Positions 6,026-9,758 of a stretch of DNA of 9,758 nt are shown here, piece after piece. Origin of the DNA: Bacteroidales bacterium. Its GTDB lineage: Bacteria > Bacteroidota > Bacteroidia > Bacteroidales > UBA7960. The DNA is taken from positions 1-9,758 of the forward strand of contig SLRE01000237.1 of the NCBI GenBank assembly GCA_007131125.1, read 5' to 3'. The notes beneath the pieces were generated by a model. The model searched no databases. It saw only the letters and a list, made by a program, of their open reading frames with translations, and was not told the DNA's origin. Numbering within the stretch: the stretch's first letter is position 1; each line of letters opens with the position of its first letter. Made by a program: the position numbers and the translations under genes.

Positions 6026-7141
6026 ATGGAAGAGCTCCTTGAATTTTTCGACCGGGTTTTCATGGGAAATACCCTTGGGGATTATGCCCTGTTTTTGCTG
6101 ATTATTTTTCTTGGCATTGTTTTAAAACCATTTATTTCCAGGGTTTCCAACCGTTTTCTGTTTCGACTGTTAAAAAAATATTCGGAAGACATTCCCGTGG
6201 AAAAGTTTCAGAAGTTGCTGCACAAACCTGTCAGCTATACCCTGATGCTGCTGTTTATTTACGTGGCGCTCACCAACCTGCAGTTTCCTCCGCAGTGGGA
6301 TCTTGCTCCCAGAGAGGAATTCGGTTTGCATTTATTGCTGAATCGCCTGTATTTTGTTTTGCTCTATTCCGGATTCATTTGGATTGCACTTCGGCTGGCC
6401 GATTTTATCAAACTGGTAATGATTTCCCGGGTGCAAAAAAAGGACGACAAATACACCACCCAGGTAATTCCTTTTTTTGTGGATGCCATCAAACTGCTGG
6501 TTGTGGTTTTCGGGGTGCTGGTAATTCTTGGGTCTATTTTTGGAGTAAATGTGGGGACCCTGGTTGCAGGTCTTGGCATCGGTGGCCTTGCCATCGCCCT
6601 TGCCGCCCGCGAAACCCTTGAAAACCTGCTGGGCTCTTTCACCATCTTCCTGGATAAACCTTTTGTTGTGGGGGATATGGTCAATGTTTCGGGGATAACA
6701 GGGGTGGTTGAAAATGTAGGTTTTCGGAGCACCCGCTTAAGGACCCTGGAAAAAAGCTACGTTACACTTCCCAACAAAAAAATGGTGGATTCCGAACTGG
6801 ATAATTTGAGTCTGAGAACCTTCAGAAGGGCAAACTTTTCCATCGGGTTGACTTACAGCACCAGCATAGAGCAAATGAAAGCCATTGTTAAAGATATACA
6901 GGAATATATCGACAACCATCCCAATACCAACCAGGACGGCAGGGTGAGGTTTAAGGAGTTTGGCAACAGCAGCCTCGACATTATGGTGGTGTATTTTGTA
7001 GATACCATGGATTGGACCACCTACCTGGATGTAAAAGAGGAAATCAATTACCGCATCATGGAAATTGTTAAAGCCCGTGGTGCCAGTTTCGCCTTTCCAT
7101 CTACCAGCGTGTATATTGAAAAAACGAATTCAGACCAATAA
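6026..7141 (+). CDS. MscS-family mechanosensitive ion channel
   Basis: A 371-residue inner-membrane channel of the small-conductance mechanosensitive family, which opens under membrane tension to release solutes during hypo-osmotic shock. Hydrophobic segments lie at about 17-37, 68-84, 107-130 and 150-172, followed by the pore helix at about 176-195 with its Gly/Ala ladder ('GLGIGGLAIALAARE'). The characteristic 'NLLGSFTIFLDKPFVVGD' (200-217) follows at the start of the beta domain, then 'GVVENVGFRSTRLRT' and 'TLPNKKMVDSELDN' of the cytoplasmic vestibule. The C-terminal alpha/beta part is complete. With about five membrane segments it is larger than E. coli MscS (three) and closer in size to YnaI-type members. 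No charged or truncated pore is seen. It is transcribed divergently from GAPDH; a -7 box for exbB follows within 40 bp of its stop, and no hairpin terminator is seen between them, so some read-through into exbB is possible. Confidence 0.93.
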   Translation: MEELLEFFDRVFMGNTLGDYALFLLIIFLGIVLKPFISRVSNRFLFRLLKKYSEDIPVEKFQKLLHKPVSYTLMLLFIYVALTNLQFPPQWDLAPREEFGLHLLLNRLYFVLLYSGFIWIALRLADFIKLVMISRVQKKDDKYTTQVIPFFVDAIKLLVVVFGVLVILGSIFGVNVGTLVAGLGIGGLAIALAARETLENLLGSFTIFLDKPFVVGDMVNVSGITGVVENVGFRSTRLRTLEKSYVTLPNKKMVDSELDNLSLRTFRRANFSIGLTYSTSIEQMKAIVKDIQEYIDNHPNTNQDGRVRFKEFGNSSLDIMVVYFVDTMDWTTYLDVKEEINYRIMEIVKARGASFAFPSTSVYIEKTNSDQ

Positions 7142-7176
7142 AAATCTCTACCCGATATTATATTATAAAACATTAT

Positions 7177-7197
7177 TAATTTTGCAGTGCACAAAAT
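7177..7197 (+). promoter_or_regulatory. Candidate -7 box for the exbB-exbD-tonB-folC operon, with overlapping small inverted repeat
   Basis: TAATTTTG at 7177-7184 is a perfect TAnnTTTG -7 box; no TTTG is visible at the expected -33. It would place the transcription start near 7191, giving a leader of about 60 nt before the ATG at 7253. A 6-bp inverted repeat ATTTTG (7179-7184) / CAAAAT (7192-7197) with a 7-nt spacer covers the -7 box and predicted start, where a repressor could bind. It does not resemble a full Fur box. Confidence 0.4.
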
Positions 7198-7252
7198 ATT
7201 AAGCACTTGCCATCAGTTATTATTACTAAAAACCAAAGCTAAAAAACAGCCG

Positions 7253-7966
7253 ATGTTAAACTTCTTTTTATTACAGGTTCAAATAGGAGCAGAAGGTGAG
7301 CTCGCCGATACACTTGACCAGGCCGCTGCAGGTCCGGCACATGAAACTTTAACCATCTGGAGCCTTGCCTTAAAGGGCGGCTTGGTGATGATTCCCCTGG
7401 CCATCCTATCCATTGTGGCCATTTATATTTTTATTGAGCGCTACATGGCCATCAGCCGTGCTTCAGATGAAGAAACCAACTTTATGAATAATATCCGTGA
7501 TTTTATTCATGACGGACGCATTGATTCAGCCAAATCACTTTGCCGCAACAACGAGTCACCCATTGCCCGTATGATTGCGAAAGGCATCGTGCGAATCGGG
7601 CGCCCCCTGGGCGATATCAATGCCGCAATAGAAAATGTGGGAAAGCTGGAAGTAGCCAAACTTGAAAAAAATATTGCCGTGCTGGCCACCGTGGCCGGTG
7701 CAGCCCCCATGCTTGGGTTCCTTGGAACCGTTATTGGCATGGTTCGTGCATTCTACAACATGTCCATGGCAGGAAACAACATCGATATCAGTTTGCTGGC
7801 AGGTGGGATCTATGAAGCCATGATCACCACCATTACCGGTCTTACCGTGGGTATCATCGGTTACATTTGCTACAACATCCTGGTGGCAAGAATAGAAAAA
7901 GTGGTATTTATGCTCGAAGCACGTGCCACAGAATTTATGGATCTTTTGCACGAACCTGCTTCCTAA
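7253..7966 (+). CDS. exbB: ExbB/TolQ/MotA-family proton channel subunit
   Basis: A 237-residue inner-membrane protein of the ExbB/TolQ/MotA family, the pentameric stator that uses the proton gradient to drive TonB. Membrane segments lie at about 43-61, 141-164 and 190-212, with a cytoplasmic domain between the first two, the ExbB topology. The family motifs are present: 'APMLGFLGTVIGMV' (151-164) and 'GIYEAMITTITGL' (185-197) with the conserved Glu188 and Thr residues of the proton path. I chose the ATG at 7253 over an in-frame GTG at 7187: the GTG lies just after the -7 box, before the predicted transcription start, and the 22 extra residues are basic and unlike the family. exbD follows after 10 bp. 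TolQ is the alternative name, but the downstream TonB-like gene favours ExbB. Confidence 0.9.
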   Translation: MLNFFLLQVQIGAEGELADTLDQAAAGPAHETLTIWSLALKGGLVMIPLAILSIVAIYIFIERYMAISRASDEETNFMNNIRDFIHDGRIDSAKSLCRNNESPIARMIAKGIVRIGRPLGDINAAIENVGKLEVAKLEKNIAVLATVAGAAPMLGFLGTVIGMVRAFYNMSMAGNNIDISLLAGGIYEAMITTITGLTVGIIGYICYNILVARIEKVVFMLEARATEFMDLLHEPAS

Positions 7967-7976
7967 ATCCACCATT

Positions 7977-8390
7977 ATGGCAATAAAACCAAGAAATACA
8001 CGCAACCTGCAATTCAGCATGGCCTCCATGTCTGACCTGGTGTTTTTGTTGCTCATTTTCTTCATGCTCACTTCAACACTGGTGGCACCCAGTGCCATTA
8101 AGCTTTTGCTGCCCTCAAGTGAAAGCCGCACCATGGCCCAGCAAACCGTCACCGTTTATATCAATCAAGAAAAGCAGGTTTTCCTGGAAGAAAATGCAGT
8201 AAGCATTGAAGAGTTGCAGGAAGGCTTGATCCAGCGGCTGCAGGGCCATGACGAAGGTTCGGTAGTATTGCGGGCCGATCGTACCGTTCCCGTGCAAGAT
8301 GTCGTAACTGTTTTAGACGTGGTGCACGGCATCAATGATTTATTTCAAACCAGGCACAAAGTGATCCTGGCAACACAACCACACCGGTAA
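7977..8390 (+). CDS. exbD: ExbD/TolR-family biopolymer transport protein
   Basis: A 137-residue protein with the ExbD/TolR plan: short basic cytoplasmic N-terminus, one membrane helix (about 20-39) and a periplasmic domain. The helix begins 'MSDLVFLLLIFFMLTSTLV' with Asp20, the protonatable residue at the core of the stator (Asp25 in E. coli ExbD). The periplasmic part has the usual 'VVLRADRTVPVQDVVTVLDVV' region (about 94-114). The ATG at 7977, 10 bp after the exbB stop, is preferred over an in-frame GTG at 7923 that would overlap exbB by 44 bp and add a Cys-containing segment ahead of the normal N-terminus. Only one exbD-type gene is present, whereas many Bacteroidota TonB operons carry two in tandem. 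It is co-transcribed with exbB and tonB. Confidence 0.9.
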   Translation: MAIKPRNTRNLQFSMASMSDLVFLLLIFFMLTSTLVAPSAIKLLLPSSESRTMAQQTVTVYINQEKQVFLEENAVSIEELQEGLIQRLQGHDEGSVVLRADRTVPVQDVVTVLDVVHGINDLFQTRHKVILATQPHR

Positions 8391-8393
8391 ATT

Positions 8394-9212
8394 ATGGAAG
8401 AAACCAATAAAAAAGACAGAATAAGCGCACTGGCAGGGACCATTCTATTTCATGCCGTGTTATTGGTAAGCTTTCTTTTTTTTGGTTTATCAACACCCCT
8501 GCCATTGCCCGAGGAAGAAGGTGTTATCGTGAACCTTGGCTATGAGGTGGAAGGTATGGGAAGCACCCAGCCCTTGCGGGCCACACCCCCTGCTCCTGAA
8601 TCGACTCCATCTACTCCGGCACCGGCCGAGGAAGAAATCGTGACCCAGGATACCGAAGAAACTGTCAGCTTACCCGATGCCCCGGCAAGCCCCGATCCTG
8701 AGCCTCCCCAACCGGAGTCTCCCCGTGAAGAAACCACACCAAGCCCGGAGGAAACAGCAGAAGATACTCCGGAAGAAGAACCCCAGCCACAGGTTGACCC
8801 AAGAGCCCTTTTCCCCGGTGCTGATCAAAGAAGCACCAGCCGGCAGGATCAGGGAGAAACCGGAGACCCCGGTGACCAGGGCCGGCCGGATGGAACCCCC
8901 GACGGAGAAACCTATGATGGTGAAGGCAGGGGAGGAGGCGTTGAATTCAGTTTGTCAGGCCGTTCTGCCAATTATCTTCCCATACCCGAATATACTGAAC
9001 AAGCCCAGGGAAGGGTTGTGGTTTCCATTACCGTGAACAGACAGGGACAGGTTACCCGGGCCACTGCAGGAGCCAGGGGAAGTACCACCAGCAACCAGAC
9101 CCTATGGAGACTCGCAGAAGATGCCGCCCGCAGGGCCAGGTTTAACGTGAAACAGGATGCACCACACGAACAAACCGGGACCATTACTTATAACTTCATC
9201 CGCCTTAATTAG
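8394..9212 (+). CDS. tonB: TonB-family energy transducer with acidic Pro-rich linker
   Basis: A 272-residue TonB-like protein that would carry energy from ExbB/ExbD to outer-membrane TonB-dependent transporters. A signal-anchor helix at about 12-31 contains His20, in the place of the functionally important His20 of E. coli TonB. A long linker follows: by hand count, residues 61-136 have 20 Pro, 21 Asp/Glu, 2 Arg and no Lys. Next comes a Gly-rich stretch (154-182) with four consecutive G-x-y triplets. The C-terminal domain (about 190-272) has the TonB pattern: 'GRVVVSITVNRQGQVTRATA', a helix 'LAEDAARRARF' and a final strand 'GTITYNFIRL'. The ATG is 3 bp after the exbD stop, and folC starts directly after its own stop, so translation is probably coupled. 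A TolA-like or other spanning role is possible, but the C-terminal pattern fits TonB best. Confidence 0.85.
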   Translation: MEETNKKDRISALAGTILFHAVLLVSFLFFGLSTPLPLPEEEGVIVNLGYEVEGMGSTQPLRATPPAPESTPSTPAPAEEEIVTQDTEETVSLPDAPASPDPEPPQPESPREETTPSPEETAEDTPEEEPQPQVDPRALFPGADQRSTSRQDQGETGDPGDQGRPDGTPDGETYDGEGRGGGVEFSLSGRSANYLPIPEYTEQAQGRVVVSITVNRQGQVTRATAGARGSTTSNQTLWRLAEDAARRARFNVKQDAPHEQTGTITYNFIRLN

Positions 9213-9758
9213 ATGACCTACAAGCAAACCATCGACTACCTGTTCAGTCAGTTGCCGATGTTTCAGCGGATAGGGCCTGCAGCATACAAAAATAATCTTG
9301 ACAATACCCTCGCCCTCAGCAAATATTGCGGGCATCCCGAAAAAGCTTTTAAATCCATCCACATTGCCGGAACCAACGGAAAAGGTTCCGTAGCCCATAT
9401 GCTGGCCTCCGTTCTCCAGGAACAGGGTTTGAAGACCGGTCTGGCAACTTCCCCCCATCTTGTCGACTTCCGGGAAAGGATAAGGGTTAACGGAAAAATG
9501 ATTTCCAGAAAATATGTAGCGGATTTTGTGAAAAAAAACCGGGGGTTTTTTGAAAGCATCAAACCTTCCTTTTTTGAAATGACCATTGCCTTGACCTTTC
9601 AGTATTTTGCCGAAGAAAAGGTGGATGTGGCAGTGGTTGAGACCGGCCTGGGCGGTCGTCTGGATTCTACCAATATCCTGCAACCCCGGCTTTCGGTCAT
9701 TACCAATATCGGTCTTGACCATACCCATTTGCTTGGAAATACCCTGGAAAAAATTGCC
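9213..9758 (+). CDS. folC: Folylpolyglutamate/dihydrofolate synthase FolC, N-terminal part (partial)
   Basis: The first 182 codons of a Mur-ligase-type ATP-dependent amide ligase, open to the right edge; the family is usually a little over 400 residues, so more than half is missing. FolC adds glutamate to dihydropteroate and to folates in the cytoplasm. Visible motifs: N-terminal 'RIGPAAYKNNLDNTLAL', P-loop 'IAGTNGKGSV' (51-60), 'TSPHLVDFRERIRVNG' (79-94), 'ETGLGGRLDSTN' (143-154) and 'ITNIGLDHTHLLG' (163-175), all in FolC order. The ATG at 9213 follows the tonB TAG stop with no gap, which indicates translational coupling and makes folC the fourth gene of the exbB operon. It is unrelated in function to energy transduction. 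Whether the enzyme is bifunctional cannot be told from this part. Confidence 0.93.
   Translation, partial: MTYKQTIDYLFSQLPMFQRIGPAAYKNNLDNTLALSKYCGHPEKAFKSIHIAGTNGKGSVAHMLASVLQEQGLKTGLATSPHLVDFRERIRVNGKMISRKYVADFVKKNRGFFESIKPSFFEMTIALTFQYFAEEKVDVAVVETGLGGRLDSTNILQPRLSVITNIGLDHTHLLGNTLEKIA

Noticed and set aside
7923..7976. GTG start upstream of exbD overlapping the end of exbB
   Set aside because: The ATG at 7977 gives the standard ExbD N-terminus right after the exbB stop; the extension is unlike the family.
7556..8152. A 198-codon frame on the - strand across exbB and exbD
   Set aside because: It runs antisense to two convincing membrane-protein genes and its Cys/His-rich composition is a by-product of the opposite strand.
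7253..9212. Interpretation as a Tol-Pal (TolQ-TolR-TolA) operon
   Set aside because: The third protein has a TonB-type C-terminal domain and an anchor with His20, and no TolB or Pal gene follows; folC comes next instead.
9102..9728. A 208-codon frame on the - strand opposite tonB and folC
   Set aside because: folC on the + strand carries the full ordered set of FolC motifs; the antisense frame has none.
1..9758. CRISPR array, tRNA/rRNA, insertion sequence, phage or defence genes
   Set aside because: No regularly spaced repeats, cloverleaf sequences, transposase or integrase motifs, or nuclease/toxin-like genes were seen by eye on either strand.

Overview
The window looks like an ordinary chromosomal core region of a Bacteroidota (Bacteroidetes) bacterium of moderate GC, perhaps of the Bacteroidales/Marinilabiliales type. 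The signs are phylum-typical protein variants, no Shine-Dalgarno sequences at starts (A-rich leaders instead), and several -7 boxes of the Bacteroidota form TAnnTTTG. It encodes lipid A synthesis (lpxH) and an ExbB/ExbD/TonB energy-transduction set, so the cell has a Gram-negative envelope. The assignment is inferred from sequence appearance, not from a search.

Layout, left to right: (1) the C-terminal half of an M1-type metallopeptidase-like protein with a long beta-rich, probably outer-membrane, C-terminal region (+, cut by the left edge); (2) a shared hairpin terminator; (3) a cysteine dioxygenase-type cupin (-); (4) a 368-bp AT-rich gap holding a short GC-rich hairpin, a long inverted repeat and an lpxH promoter; (5) lpxH (+); (6) a soluble orphan histidine kinase with a cysteine-rich PAS domain (-); (7) type I GAPDH (-) with its own terminator; (8) an MscS-family mechanosensitive channel (+), divergent from GAPDH; (9) a tight operon exbB-exbD-tonB-folC (+), with folC cut by the right edge.

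Only the last four genes clearly act as one transcription unit, with gaps of 10, 3 and 0 bp. ExbB, ExbD and TonB form the inner-membrane motor that powers TonB-dependent outer-membrane transporters; FolC is a folate enzyme that appears to share the transcript. The other genes are single units separated by convergent or divergent junctions.

I found no CRISPR array, tRNA, rRNA, insertion sequence, phage or defence system, and no convincing undescribed multi-gene system. The points most worth a second look are the cysteine-rich PAS kinase with an altered ATP-binding box, the peptidase/beta-barrel fusion, the highly acidic TonB linker with a collagen-like stretch, and the inverted repeat upstream of lpxH.
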